NCBI RefSeq assembly: GCF_016522505.1
Contig: NZ_JAEHOH010000021.1
Span: 1-64,000, forward strand
Direction of reading: 5' to 3'
Source of the DNA: Leucobacter chromiisoli
GTDB taxonomy: Bacteria; Actinomycetota; Actinomycetes; Actinomycetales; Microbacteriaceae
Length of the DNA: 64,000 bases
How positions within the stretch are numbered: the stretch's first letter is position 1; each line of letters opens with the position of its first letter. A program made the position numbers and the translations under genes. Positions 1 to 9,119 of this stretch are shown here, in pieces. A model generated the notes under the pieces. It searched no databases and was not told where the DNA came from. It saw only the letters and a program-made list of their open reading frames with translations.

Positions 1-28
1 CGGGCTCCACCCGGAAGGGTGGGGCCCG
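1..28. terminator. Inverted repeat, probable transcription terminator
   Basis: The first 28 bases form a 12-bp stem (arms 1-12 and 17-28, one G-T pair) around a GGAA loop. No T-run follows on the + strand. It probably ends a transcript entering from outside the window, but that gene is not visible. Confidence 0.4.
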
Positions 29-109
29 CCGCGCTTCTCGTGCGCGCGAGGAGCGGACGGCCCGGCAAAAAGTTATGCGGGCCCGCTCCGAACGGACGTA
101 TCATGAAGC

Positions 110-292
110 ATGGACAGGAAATCTAGGGACACCGGGATCCGCGTCGAGCTTCTGCAGGGTACCAACGAAGCCGTCGCCGTCGATGAGCTTGTGGACGACC
201 TGCTGCACGGCGACGTCAACGGGGCGCTGCACGCCCTGCACGAGCCCCACGACGAGCACCACGCCGGGCACGAACGGCCGACGCGCCCCTGA
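110..292 (+). CDS. Small acidic His-rich hypothetical protein
   Basis: A 60-residue open frame beginning MDRKSRDTGIRVELLQG. I do not recognise the family. The middle is acidic (VDELVDDLLHGD) and the C-terminal third is rich in His and Glu (HALHEPHDEHHAGHERP), which could bind metal, although this is speculation. A TATCAT hexamer at 99-104 lies five bases before the ATG and there is no Shine-Dalgarno, so a leaderless start is plausible and favours this frame over the overlapping 79-codon frame starting at 75. There is no signal peptide or membrane segment. It stands alone, followed by a 133-bp gap and a convergent DUF3073 gene. Confidence 0.45.
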   Translation: MDRKSRDTGIRVELLQGTNEAVAVDELVDDLLHGDVNGALHALHEPHDEHHAGHERPTRP

Positions 293-425
293 GGAGGCGG
301 TGCCCAGCGGCTGAAGGCGCCGTCGCTCGCGCGTCGGGCGGCCCCCGCCCGTCTCCAGGAGTTGCGGCCGGCGAGGGCGACTGAGCCCGGCGCCTGCGGA
401 GGGGGCGGAACGTCGAGCCGCTCGC

Positions 426-635
426 TCAGCGAGCGGGATCCTCGCCCGGGTCGTCCTCGAAATCGTCGTCCGTGTTGTACTTGTCGGCGTACTCAGCCCA
501 CGCGTCCTCGTCGGAGTTGCGGCCCGCTGCCGCGGCCAGCTCCCGCTCGAGTTCGGAGTAGTTCGTCTGAGGGCTGTAGTACTTCAGCTCCCTCGCGACT
601 TTGGTGTGCTTTGCCTTTTGACGGCCGCGCCCCAT
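426..635 (-). CDS. DUF3073 domain-containing protein
   Basis: A 69-residue protein starting MGRGRQKAKHTKVARELKY, the signature N-terminus of the actinobacterial DUF3073 family, followed by a short NYSELERELAA segment and an acidic tail (DDDFEDDPGED). The start at 635 is chosen because it gives the family N-terminus and has an AAGGGGG ribosome site upstream; an upstream ATG at 674 would add 13 unrelated residues. The biochemical role of the family is unknown. The basic head and acidic tail suggest nucleic acid or ribosome contact, which is inference. A promoter-like pair lies at 692-720. Confidence 0.85.
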   Translation of the reverse strand: MGRGRQKAKHTKVARELKYYSPQTNYSELERELAAAAGRNSDEDAWAEYADKYNTDDDFEDDPGEDPAR

Positions 636-691
636 GCGTGACCCCCTTACACATTCGGGCCCCGCGGGGTGCAATCGGGCCGCGAGGCAGA

Positions 692-720
692 GACCTATTC
701 GAGTAGACGTATAGGCTCAA
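692..720 (-). promoter_or_regulatory. Predicted promoter of the DUF3073 gene
   Basis: On the minus strand a TTGAGC (-35) and TAGGTC (-10) are separated by 17 bp, in the gap between this gene and the divergent secreted-protein gene. The 5' leader would be about 50 nt. Assigned by eye only. Confidence 0.4.
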
Positions 721-760
721 TCCTAGCACGGTCACCCCGGGCACACGCTCGGTGGCTACG

Positions 761-1420
761 ATGAACAGCGTGACCCGATCCCGCTCCCGCCCGCGCGCGC
801 TTCGCGTCGTGCTGATCGTGCTGCTGGTGCTCGCCAGCGCCGCGCTCCTGGGCGCTGTGGCCGTGCTGCTCCCGATCCTGACCCACCAGAGCGCCGGCGG
901 CTCGGGGCAGCGGCTGCCGGAGGAGTACGTGGCCCACGCCGCGGCCGAGGGTGCGGACGGGAGGACCCGCGAGCTTAGGGTCGAGACGCCGGAGGGGACG
1001 CCCGCGGACCTCTCGGAGCTCCGGCCCGGCGACGAGCTCATCGTGCGCGGCTCGGGCTTCGATGCGTCTATCGGCATATACGTGGGCGTCTGCGCCGTTC
1101 CCGAGGATCGCGGGAACAAACCCTCGCCCTGTCTCGGCGGGATCCCCGAGGGGGCGGAGGAGGGCCACGCGGACCGGGCCGCGCTGTCGAGCGTCTGGAT
1201 CACCGACGACTGGGCGTGGCGGGCCTTCGCGACTCACGGCTACGACGACGCCGAGAGCGGGGCGTTCACCGCCCAGCTCACCGTGCCCGCGTCATCCCAA
1301 GGGGGGCTGGACTGCTCGGTCGTCAGCTGCGCGGTCACGACCCGCTCCGATCACACCGCCGGCTCCGACCGCGTGCAGGACATGCAGCTGCCGGTGCGCT
1401 TCGCCGAGAACCCGCAGTAG
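761..1420 (+). CDS. Secreted or membrane-anchored Ig-like protein (neocarzinostatin/HtaA-type domain)
   Basis: A 219-residue protein with a basic N-terminus, one hydrophobic helix (about residues 13-40, ALRVVLIVLLVLASAALLG) acting as signal anchor, and one extracellular beta domain. The domain has the pattern LRPGDELIVRGSGFD, GIYVGVC, PCLGG, VWITDD, CSVVSCAVTTRSDHT and QDMQLPVRF, resembling the neocarzinostatin-like Ig-fold domain found in actinobacterial HtaA-type and other surface proteins. The two cysteine pairs expected for this fold are visible. ATG 761 is chosen over GTG 752 because GGTGG at 751-755 is suitably placed as ribosome site. The ligand is unknown; no haem-binding HtaA domain is present, so a haem role should not be assumed. 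Confidence 0.6.
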   Translation: MNSVTRSRSRPRALRVVLIVLLVLASAALLGAVAVLLPILTHQSAGGSGQRLPEEYVAHAAAEGADGRTRELRVETPEGTPADLSELRPGDELIVRGSGFDASIGIYVGVCAVPEDRGNKPSPCLGGIPEGAEEGHADRAALSSVWITDDWAWRAFATHGYDDAESGAFTAQLTVPASSQGGLDCSVVSCAVTTRSDHTAGSDRVQDMQLPVRFAENPQ

Positions 1421-1458
1421 TCGAACCCGCAGCGGCCCGCCGCCGGCAGCCGGACGCG

Positions 1459-2781
1459 CTATGCGAGCGGGGCGATGACGAAGGTGGCGAAGGTGAAGAT
1501 GGCGAGCCCGGCGAGCGAACCGATGACGGTGCCGTTGATGCGGATGAACTGCAGGTCCTTGCCGATCTGCAGCTCGATCTTCTCCGCGGCCTCCTGGGCG
1601 TCCCAGCGCTGCACCGTGTCGGTGACGACGCTGGCGAGGTCGTGCCGGTAGGTGTGCACGAGATACTCGACGACGTCCATGACCCAGACGTCGATCTTGT
1701 ACTGCAGCGTCGTGTCGGCGAGCAGGCGCCGCCCGAAATCCTGCAGCGCCGTCGTGATGCGCTCGCGCAGCTCGCTCCCCGGATCCTCGAGCATCTCGAC
1801 GAGGGCGGCCCGCGCGGTCGTCCAGGTGCTCGCCGCGAGCTTCCGGATCCGTGGGCTGTCGAAGACCTCGTGCTTGAACGACTCGAGCTGCGCCTGAAGC
1901 TCGGGCTGCTGCTGCAGATCCCGCGCGAGGTCGGCGAAGAAGCGACTCGCGGCGCGGCGGAAGGGGTGGTCGCGATCCTCGGCGACGCTCTGCGCGAAGC
2001 GCACGGCCTCGGCGTGCAGCCGACCGTCGACGAAGCGGTCGACGACGCTCGGCACCCAGGAGGGCAGCCGCGAGGAGACCACGCTGTCGAAGGCCTGAGG
2101 ATGCTCCACCAGCCACTGCTCCAGACGTTCCGCCGCCAGGTCGATGAGCGCCTGATGGTGGTCGCCGTCGAGGAAGGACTCGGCCGCGCGTCCCAGCAGC
2201 GGCCCCCACTCCGGATCGACGACGTGCCGCCTGACGAGCCCCTCGATCAGATCGCGGACGTCATTGTCGTCGAGCACCGTCAGCGCCCCGAGGCCGGCGC
2301 TGGCGGCCATGCCGCTCACGTGCTCGGCGTGCGGGCGCTCGACGAGCCACTCGCCCGCGCGGCGCGCTCCCTGGATCTCGGCGAGCTTGTCGTGCACCAC
2401 GTCGTCCGCGAGGAAGTTCTCCTCGATGAACGACCCGAGTCCCTCGCCGATCTCGTCCTTCTTCTCGGAGATCAGGTTGGTGTGCGGGATCCTGATCCCG
2501 AGCGGATGCCGGAACAGCGCGGTGACCGCGAACCAGTCGGCCAGCGCGCCCACCATGCCGCCCTCGCTGGCGGCGCGGACGAACCCGAGCCAGGGCAGCC
2601 GCTCCTGCAGAGCGAAGGAGAGCACGAACACCACGGCCATGAACAGCAGCAGGCCGAGCGCGATGGCCTGCATGCGGCGGAGCTGGCGGAGACGCTCGAA
2701 ATCGGCCGGCGTGACGGCTCCCAGCGTGCGCTTGGAGCGGGGGCGTGAGGCGGATCGCGCGACGACGCGTGACTGAGGCAT
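1459..2781 (-). CDS. DUF445 family membrane protein
   Basis: A 440-residue protein of the DUF445 (YjiN-like) family. A hydrophobic helix near residues 31-54 (AIALGLLLFMAVVFVLSFAL) is followed by the family hallmark GGMVGALADWFAVTALFRHPLG and the PHTNLI segment; the long middle is soluble and helical, and the protein ends in a C-terminal membrane helix (GSLAGLAIFTFATFVIAPLA). The start at 2781 has GGGAGG about ten bases upstream. Function in the family is not established; it is thought to act at the envelope. The gene is divergent from the RND exporter, whose start is 80 bp away. Confidence 0.85.
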   Translation of the reverse strand: MPQSRVVARSASRPRSKRTLGAVTPADFERLRQLRRMQAIALGLLLFMAVVFVLSFALQERLPWLGFVRAASEGGMVGALADWFAVTALFRHPLGIRIPHTNLISEKKDEIGEGLGSFIEENFLADDVVHDKLAEIQGARRAGEWLVERPHAEHVSGMAASAGLGALTVLDDNDVRDLIEGLVRRHVVDPEWGPLLGRAAESFLDGDHHQALIDLAAERLEQWLVEHPQAFDSVVSSRLPSWVPSVVDRFVDGRLHAEAVRFAQSVAEDRDHPFRRAASRFFADLARDLQQQPELQAQLESFKHEVFDSPRIRKLAASTWTTARAALVEMLEDPGSELRERITTALQDFGRRLLADTTLQYKIDVWVMDVVEYLVHTYRHDLASVVTDTVQRWDAQEAAEKIELQIGKDLQFIRINGTVIGSLAGLAIFTFATFVIAPLA

Positions 2782-2860
2782 CTGACCATTATCCTCCCTG
2801 CCGCTCTCCGCCGGAGCGCGCCTGCTCGAGTGCGCCCGCTCGCGTGAAATAATCGAGCCC

Positions 2861-5800
2861 ATGCACCTCTTCACCGCAGCAAGCCTGAAGAACCGCGCTC
2901 TCATCGCTCTCGTGACCATCGTCACGGCGGTTTTCGGACTGCTGAGCGTCGGGTCGCTGAAACAGGAGCTGATGCCCTCCGTCCAGTTCCCGACGATCGC
3001 GGTGATCACCGCCTACCCCGGGGCGTCGCCCGAGGTCGTGAACAACGACGTCTCCAAGCCGATCGAGACGGCGCTGCGGGGGGTGCCGCAGCTCGAGACC
3101 ACGACGGCCACGTCGAGCACCGGCGCCTCGACGGTGCTCGCCGAGTTCACCTACGGGGTGGACATCCCGGCCACCGAGCAGAAGGTGGAGCGGGCGATCA
3201 GCCGTATCTCGGACCTGCTGCCCGAGACCGCGGACTCCCAGGTCATGTCGGGCAGCATCGACGACTTCCCCGTCATCCAGGTCGCCGTGACTCCGGGGGA
3301 GGGATCCTCGATCGAGGAGACCGGGCAGCTCGTCGATCGCGTGGCGATCCCGAAGCTGTCGGACGTCGACGGGGTGAGGGAAGCCCAGCTGGTGGGGGCC
3401 CGCGGAGACAGGATCACCATCGCCCCAGACGCCGCTCTGCTCGCGGAGAACGGCCTGAGCACGCAGTCGATCACCGACACGCTCCAGCAGAGCGGCGTGC
3501 TCATGGCGGCGGGCACCGTGCCCGACGGCGATCGCACGCTCGCCGTGCAGGCGGGCAGCGAACTGCACTCGGCCGAGGACATCGCGGCGCTGCCGATCGC
3601 GCGCGGCCCCGAGGCGCTCGGCGCGCAGGGCGAGGGGCCTCCCGGCGGTTCCCTCCAGCAGGATCCGTTCGCCGAGCAGCCGGCCGCGCCCGCGACGGTC
3701 ACGATCGGCCAGGTCGCGAACGTCGTGCTCGAGCAGAACCCCGTGCAGAGCATCTCCCGGGTCAACGGGCAGGACGCCCTCACGATCGCCGTCACCAAGA
3801 CGTCGGCCGCCAACACCGTCGACGTGTCGCACGGCGTCGAGGCCGAGCTCGCCGATCTCGAGGACGCCCTCGGCGGCGCCGAGCTCCGCGTCGTCTTCGA
3901 CCAGGCCCCCTACGTCGAGCAGTCGATCGAGACGCTCACCACGGAGGGGCTGCTGGGTCTCGTCTTCGCGGTGCTCGTGATCCTCGTCTTCCTGATGTCG
4001 ATGCGCGCGACCCTGGTGACCGCGATCTCGATCCCGACGTCGGTGCTGCTCACCATCATCGGGCTGAACTTCGCCGACTACACGCTGAACATGCTGACGC
4101 TCGGCGCGCTCACCATCTCCATCGGCCGGGTGGTCGACGACTCCATCGTCGTGATCGAGAACATCAAGCGCCACCTCGGAGAAGGCGTCGATCGCGGCGC
4201 CACCATCGTGAGCGCGGTGCGCGAGGTCGCGGGGGCGATCACCGCCTCCACGGTCACGACGGTGGCCGTCTTCCTGCCGATGGCGTTCGTCGAGGGCATG
4301 GTGGGGGAGCTGTTCCGGCCGTTCTCCTTCACCGTCTCGATCGCGCTCGCCGCCTCCCTGCTGGTGTCGTTGACGATCGTGCCGGTGCTCGCCTACTGGT
4401 TCCTGAAGCCCGACAGCTACTCGCGCAGGCCGGCGTTCCTCAAGCGCCGGGGCGTCGAGACGATCGACGAGCACGATCCCGACCGCGTCACCGCCCTCCA
4501 GCGGGGCTACCGCCCCATCATCGACTGGACGCTGCGCCGCCCCGCGGTCACCCTCGTGCTCGCGGCGCTCGTGTTCGGCGGCACGATCGCCGCGAGCCCG
4601 CTCATGAAGACGAACTACATGGGGGCCGACGAGCAGAACTCGGTCGGACTGACGCAGACGCTCGCCCCCGGCACCAGCCTCGACGTGCAGCTCGCCCAGG
4701 CCCAGAAGGTCGAGGAGGCGCTCGCGGAGATCGACGCCGTGGACACCGTGCAGGTGACGATCGGCAGCGGCGACGGCATGGCCGCGCTGTTCGGCGGAGG
4801 GGACGACGGCGTCATCAGCTACTCGATCACCACCGATCCCGATGCGGTGCAGAGCGAGGTGCAGGATCGCATCCGCGATGCCGTGGACGGGATCGAGGAC
4901 GCCGGCGACTTCTCGCTCGGGATGAGCGACGGCGGGGTCACGATGTCGAGCGCGATCGAGGTGTACGTCACCGCGCCCGACCAGGAGACCCTGGCCGCCG
5001 CGAGCGAGGCCGTCGCCGCCGAGCTGTCCGAGCAGGAGGGGCTGATCCAGGTCGAGAGCGACCTCGGCACCTCGCGCCCCTTCCTCAGCATCGCGGTCGA
5101 CCGCCGGCTCGCGGCGGATGCCGGCCTCAGTGAGGCCGCCGTCGCGGGGCTCGTCGCTCAGCGGATGCAGCCGAGCCAGATCGGTCAGATCACGATGGAG
5201 GAGAACACCATCGGCGTCTACCTGTCCGCGGGCGCCCGCCCCGCCGACCAGGCGGGCGTCGCCGCCCTCCCCATCCCGACGCCGACGGGCGAGCAGCGGC
5301 TGGACTCGCTCGCGACGGTCCAGGTCGCCGACGGCCCCGTCACAGTGCGTACCGAGGACGGCGTGCGGATGGTCACCGTCTCGGCGCTGCCGGAGGGCGA
5401 CGATCTCACCACCGCCGGCGCGTCCGTGAGCGCCGCCCTCGAATCGGTCGAGCTTCCCGCCGGCGCGAGCGCGAGCATCGGCGGCGTGATGTCGCAGCAG
5501 GAGGAGGCCTTCGGCCAGCTCGGGATCGCGCTGCTCGCGGCGATCCTCATCGTGTACGTCGTGATGGTCGCCACCTTCAAGAGTCTGCTGCAGCCCCTGC
5601 TGCTGCTGATCTCGGTGCCGTTCGCCGCGACCGGCGCGATCCTGCTGCTCATCGCGACCGGCATCCCCCTCGGCGTCGCCTCGCTCATCGGCGTGCTCAT
5701 GCTGATCGGCATCGTCGTGACGAACGCGATCGTGCTCGTCGACCTCGTCAACCAGTTCCGCGCCCGAGGCGAGACGCTGCACCACGCCGTCGTGCACGGT

Positions 5801-7162
5801 TCCCTGCTGCGTCTGCGCCCCATCGTCATGACCGCGCTCGCGACGATCCTCGCGCTCACCCCCATGGGGCTCGGGATCACCGGCAAGGGCGGCTTCATCT
5901 CGCAGCCGCTCGCGGTCGTCGTGATCGGCGGTCTGCTCTCGTCGACCGTGCTGACGCTCGTCGTGCTGCCGACCCTCTACTACCTGGTGGAGCGGCGGCG
6001 CGAGATCTGGCGCGAGCGGCGGACGACGCGTGGCGCGGGCGGGTCGCTCCCGGGCGACGGCGCGGTCGCAGCGGCCGCCGCGGGCGGCGCGGGCGGCGCC
6101 GCCCCGTCGGACGGAGAGGCGGCTGCTGAGAGCGCGGCTCGGCCGCAGCGCCGTCGCGGTCGCGCGGCCAGACGACGGGCCGGCGACGCCGGAGTCGGCG
6201 CCGGGAGCGCGGTCGCCGGCGCCGGTGCTGCGGTCGCGGGTGCTGCGGCCGCGGGCCTCGGCGTCAACGCGGCGGATCGCGAGGGGGCAGCCGGCGGTCA
6301 CGGTGTCTTCGAGCCGGACGAGGAGACCGGCGCACCCGACGCCGAGCATCGCGCGGAGCACGGCGGATCGCCGGAGCACGGCGGATCGCCGGAGCACGGC
6401 GGATCGCCGGAGCACGGCGGATCGCCGGAGCACGGCGACCGCGTCGAGCCGGCCGAGCCGGAGGGGACGATCTCGCCCGAACTCGCCGAGCTGCTCGGCG
6501 AGATGGGGCTTCCCGCAGTGCACGCGTGGGAGACGGGCACCGAACCCGGCCCCGAGCCCGAGGCCGGGGCCGATCCCGCGCCGGAGGCCGCCGATTCCGA
6601 ACCGACGGCTGAACCGGCCGAGCCGGTGATCGGGGTCGATCCGGCCGCCGATCCCGAACCCGCGGTCGAACCGGTGGCCGGGGCGGAACCGGCGCCCCCG
6701 CAGGGCGGACTGCCCGTAGCGGAGGACGCACCGCCGGCCCCGGAGGAGCCTCTCGTCTCGGAGAGCGCGCCGCTGGTCGCGGAGGACGCACCCTCGGTTC
6801 CCGAGGCCGAACCGCGGGAGGAGGACGCCGAGGACGCTGGGACCGACGCCGAGGACGACGCCGAGGACGACGCCGAGGACGACGCTCCCACCATCGAGGA
6901 GCTCTTCGGCCTCACCGGGGGCCGTTCGGGGGAGGACGAGGAGGAGCCGCGCGACGCCGAGGAGCTGGACTGGGACCAGCTCATCTACCAGGCCGTGCAG
7001 GAGGCGGGGCCCGGCCGGCGGGCCGCCTCGGAGGATGCGGAGCCCCCGTCCCCCGGCGCGGCCGAGACCGACGCGCTGGAGACCGACGCGCCCGAGACCG
7101 ACGCGCCCGAGACCAACGCGCCCGAGGGCGAGGGCCCCGTCGAGCCCGGAACGGAGCGCTGA
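2861..7162 (+). CDS. RND-family efflux transporter permease with long disordered C-terminal tail
   Basis: A 1433-residue inner-membrane exporter of the AcrB/HAE superfamily. Residues 1-1045 form a complete two-lobe RND permease: TM1 at about 11-31, porter loop, TM2-6 near 361-515, TM7 near 565-585, second loop, TM8-12 near 885-1035. The proton-relay aspartates are present as GRVVDDSIVVIENI (D426, D427). No periplasmic adaptor or outer-membrane factor gene is nearby, as expected for a single-membrane actinomycete. Residues about 1046-1433 are low complexity and strongly acidic, with 4.6 copies of EHGGSP, Ala/Gly tracts, a (DAED)n stretch and ETDAP repeats; this tail is presumably cytoplasmic and disordered. 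An AATAAT hexamer seven bases before the ATG suggests a leaderless message. Substrate is unknown. Confidence 0.88.
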   Translation: MHLFTAASLKNRALIALVTIVTAVFGLLSVGSLKQELMPSVQFPTIAVITAYPGASPEVVNNDVSKPIETALRGVPQLETTTATSSTGASTVLAEFTYGVDIPATEQKVERAISRISDLLPETADSQVMSGSIDDFPVIQVAVTPGEGSSIEETGQLVDRVAIPKLSDVDGVREAQLVGARGDRITIAPDAALLAENGLSTQSITDTLQQSGVLMAAGTVPDGDRTLAVQAGSELHSAEDIAALPIARGPEALGAQGEGPPGGSLQQDPFAEQPAAPATVTIGQVANVVLEQNPVQSISRVNGQDALTIAVTKTSAANTVDVSHGVEAELADLEDALGGAELRVVFDQAPYVEQSIETLTTEGLLGLVFAVLVILVFLMSMRATLVTAISIPTSVLLTIIGLNFADYTLNMLTLGALTISIGRVVDDSIVVIENIKRHLGEGVDRGATIVSAVREVAGAITASTVTTVAVFLPMAFVEGMVGELFRPFSFTVSIALAASLLVSLTIVPVLAYWFLKPDSYSRRPAFLKRRGVETIDEHDPDRVTALQRGYRPIIDWTLRRPAVTLVLAALVFGGTIAASPLMKTNYMGADEQNSVGLTQTLAPGTSLDVQLAQAQKVEEALAEIDAVDTVQVTIGSGDGMAALFGGGDDGVISYSITTDPDAVQSEVQDRIRDAVDGIEDAGDFSLGMSDGGVTMSSAIEVYVTAPDQETLAAASEAVAAELSEQEGLIQVESDLGTSRPFLSIAVDRRLAADAGLSEAAVAGLVAQRMQPSQIGQITMEENTIGVYLSAGARPADQAGVAALPIPTPTGEQRLDSLATVQVADGPVTVRTEDGVRMVTVSALPEGDDLTTAGASVSAALESVELPAGASASIGGVMSQQEEAFGQLGIALLAAILIVYVVMVATFKSLLQPLLLLISVPFAATGAILLLIATGIPLGVASLIGVLMLIGIVVTNAIVLVDLVNQFRARGETLHHAVVHGSLLRLRPIVMTALATILALTPMGLGITGKGGFISQPLAVVVIGGLLSSTVLTLVVLPTLYYLVERRREIWRERRTTRGAGGSLPGDGAVAAAAAGGAGGAAPSDGEAAAESAARPQRRRGRAARRRAGDAGVGAGSAVAGAGAAVAGAAAAGLGVNAADREGAAGGHGVFEPDEETGAPDAEHRAEHGGSPEHGGSPEHGGSPEHGGSPEHGDRVEPAEPEGTISPELAELLGEMGLPAVHAWETGTEPGPEPEAGADPAPEAADSEPTAEPAEPVIGVDPAADPEPAVEPVAGAEPAPPQGGLPVAEDAPPAPEEPLVSESAPLVAEDAPSVPEAEPREEDAEDAGTDAEDDAEDDAEDDAPTIEELFGLTGGRSGEDEEEPRDAEELDWDQLIYQAVQEAGPGRRAASEDAEPPSPGAAETDALETDAPETDAPETNAPEGEGPVEPGTER
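6355..6437 (+). repeat. 18-bp tandem repeat inside the RND gene tail
   Basis: About 4.6 identical copies of GGAGCACGGCGGATCGCC, each encoding EHGGSP. The unit is a multiple of three, so copy number can change without breaking the frame. Copies are identical at DNA level, which suggests recent slippage. Confidence 0.95.
7078..7126 (+). repeat. 15-bp tandem repeat at the 3' end of the RND gene
   Basis: About 3.3 copies of a GAGACCGACGCGCCC-type unit encoding ETDAL/ETDAP/ETDAP/ETNAP. Also in frame. Confidence 0.85.
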
Positions 7163-7163
7163 C

Positions 7164-8909
7164 GTGGCGCAGAAGCGAGGACGCGGCTACCGCGCCCCGA
7201 CCAACTACGAGCCCTCTCGCGGCAGGAAGCCCCGTCGCCGCTTCTCGGACGACGCGGGCGGGAAGAGCGCCGGGGACCGGGATCCGAAGAGCACTCGGCG
7301 CGGACACGCGGGCGAGGATCGGAACGTGGGGCGCGACCGCGAGGCCCGATCCGAACGCGACCCGCGAGCCGCCAGGCGGGAGGTCCTCGAGGATCACCGC
7401 CGCGCCGGACGGACCCGCGGTCACGAGAGCGGCAAGCGCGAGCGCGATCACGAGCGCGGCGGGCAGGACGAGACGGCTGCGAGCCGGCGCGACCACGGAA
7501 GTCGGCGCGACCACGGAAGTCGGCGCGACCACGGAAGTCGGCGCGAGGGAGGCGCCCGCGTGTTCGCCTTCGACGTGGACGGCCGGGCGAAGCCGGTCCG
7601 GGAGGGGGCCGGCCCCCGGGACCGCCACGCGCCGGCGGACGTCGTGCTCGAGCGCCTCGAGGCGAAGCGGACCACTGCGGCCGACGTCGCCGACGCGACG
7701 TTCGAGCGGCTCGGCCTCGGGGGCAACATCGTGCGCACCCTCGCCGAGCTGGGGGCCGAGACCCCCTTCCCGATCCAGGCGGCGACGATCCCCGACGTGC
7801 TCGCCGGGCGCCACGTGCTCGGCCGAGGGCGCACCGGATCCGGCAAGACCATCGCGTTCGGCGCCCCCCTCGTGGAGCGGTTGCTGCAGCTCCGGGCCGC
7901 GGGTGCGTTCGCGCAGGATCCGCCCCGCGAGCGGCCCAAGCAGGTGCGCGGCGAGCGGAAGCACGCCCCGCGCCGCCCCGCGCGCAACCCGAAGGCCGTG
8001 ATCCTCGCCCCCACCCGCGAGCTCGCCCTGCAGATCGACCGCACCGTGCAGCCGATCGCGCGATCCGTCGGTCTGTACACGGCGCAGCTCGTGGGCGGCG
8101 TCCCGATCGATCCGCAGCTGCACGCGCTGGAGCGGGGCGTCGACATCGTGATCGGCACACCGGGCCGCATCGAGGATCTGATCAAGCGGCGCCGGCTCGA
8201 CCTCCGCGAGGTCGCCGTCTCCGTGCTCGACGAGGCCGACCACATGTGCGAGCTGGGCTTCCTCGAGCCGGTGCAGCGCATCATGCGGCACACGCCGCGC
8301 GAGGGGCAGAAGCTGCTGTTCTCGGCGACGCTCGATCAGGGCGTCTCCGAGCTGGTGCGCGAGTTCCTGCGCGATCCCGCCGTGCACGAGGTCGCGGGCG
8401 ACGACCCCGCGGCCGTCGCCTCCGAGCACCGCGTATTCATCGTGCTGCGCGAGCACAAGGACGAGGTGCTGCTGCAACTGGTGCGCAGACCGGGCCGCAT
8501 CGTGGTGTTCTGCCGCACGCGTGCCTTTGCCGAGCGGCTGGCCGAGATGTTCGGCGAGGCCGGCGTGCGGGTCACCGCCCTGCACGGCGACCTGGCCCAG
8601 GCGAAGCGGGAGCGCAACCTCGCGAAGTTCGCGGAGGGGAAGGCGGCCGTGCTGGTGGCGACCGACGTCGCCGCGCGCGGGATCCACGTCGACGACGTCG
8701 ACCTCGTGCTGCAGGCCGACCCGGCGGACGACTACAAGACCTACCTGCACCGCTCCGGCCGCACGGGGCGGGCCGGCAAGACGGGCGAGGTCATCACCGT
8801 GATCCCGCGCACACGGCAGAAGCGCACGCGCGAGATGCTCGAGAACGCCGAGATCGAGCCCGTGTACTTCGGCGATTTCGTGCCGGGGCAGGATCCGCAC
8901 GACGTCTGA
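7164..8909 (+). CDS. DEAD-box ATP-dependent RNA helicase
   Basis: A 581-residue SF2 RNA helicase. After a basic, disordered N-terminus (about 1-185, including RDHGSR repeats) come the Q motif (FPIQAATIPDVL), Walker A GRTGSGKT with K228, motif Ia PTRELALQI, GTPGR, DEAD at 356-359, SAT, and the C-terminal motifs VLVATDVAARGIHVDDV and HRSGRTGRAGKTG. It unwinds short RNA duplexes, probably in ribosome assembly or cold adaptation. The GTG at 7164 is one base after the RND stop and gives VAQKRGRGYRAP, so the two genes are likely co-transcribed; the frame upstream of 7164 lies in the RND gene. The link between exporter and helicase is not obviously functional. Confidence 0.9.
   Translation: MAQKRGRGYRAPTNYEPSRGRKPRRRFSDDAGGKSAGDRDPKSTRRGHAGEDRNVGRDREARSERDPRAARREVLEDHRRAGRTRGHESGKRERDHERGGQDETAASRRDHGSRRDHGSRRDHGSRREGGARVFAFDVDGRAKPVREGAGPRDRHAPADVVLERLEAKRTTAADVADATFERLGLGGNIVRTLAELGAETPFPIQAATIPDVLAGRHVLGRGRTGSGKTIAFGAPLVERLLQLRAAGAFAQDPPRERPKQVRGERKHAPRRPARNPKAVILAPTRELALQIDRTVQPIARSVGLYTAQLVGGVPIDPQLHALERGVDIVIGTPGRIEDLIKRRRLDLREVAVSVLDEADHMCELGFLEPVQRIMRHTPREGQKLLFSATLDQGVSELVREFLRDPAVHEVAGDDPAAVASEHRVFIVLREHKDEVLLQLVRRPGRIVVFCRTRAFAERLAEMFGEAGVRVTALHGDLAQAKRERNLAKFAEGKAAVLVATDVAARGIHVDDVDLVLQADPADDYKTYLHRSGRTGRAGKTGEVITVIPRTRQKRTREMLENAEIEPVYFGDFVPGQDPHDV
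7485..7546 (+). repeat. 18-bp tandem repeat in the helicase N-terminus
   Basis: About 3.4 identical copies of CGGCGCGACCACGGAAGT coding for RDHGSR. It lies in the basic disordered extension before the helicase core and keeps the frame. Confidence 0.95.
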
Positions 8910-9009
8910 GCTGGCCTGACCGCACAGCGGAGTCCCGCCGGAATTGGAGGTGGCGCACAAACGCGTGCGGGGTGCGGCGGCTCTCGGGTGTGGGGAGTGA
9001 GCCGATCGG

Positions 9010-9038
9010 TTGTCGGGCGCCGGGGCCCGGCCTAACCT
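9010..9038 (+). promoter_or_regulatory. Predicted promoter of the acyl-CoA oxidase-like gene
   Basis: TTGTCG at 9010-9015 and TAACCT at 9033-9038 with a 17-bp spacer, followed by an approximately 75-nt leader ending in AAGGAG before ATG 9120. Confidence 0.45.
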
Positions 9039-9119
9039 GGCGGCATCGCCGCGAACCCTCGAGACGCGGCACCGGAGCGGCGCCGCGGTCGCGTCGCCGC
9101 TGGAGCGCAAGGAGCAACG

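Noticed and set aside
75-314. 79-codon frame overlapping the small protein at 110-292
   Set aside because: Its product is Ser/Thr/Arg-rich low complexity, and only the 110 start has a suitable -10 element.
2789-6523. Very long open frame on the minus strand opposite the RND gene
   Set aside because: It is rich in Arg, Asp, His and Gly with no family motif, as expected for the antisense of a high-GC gene with biased third positions. The plus strand codes a complete RND permease.
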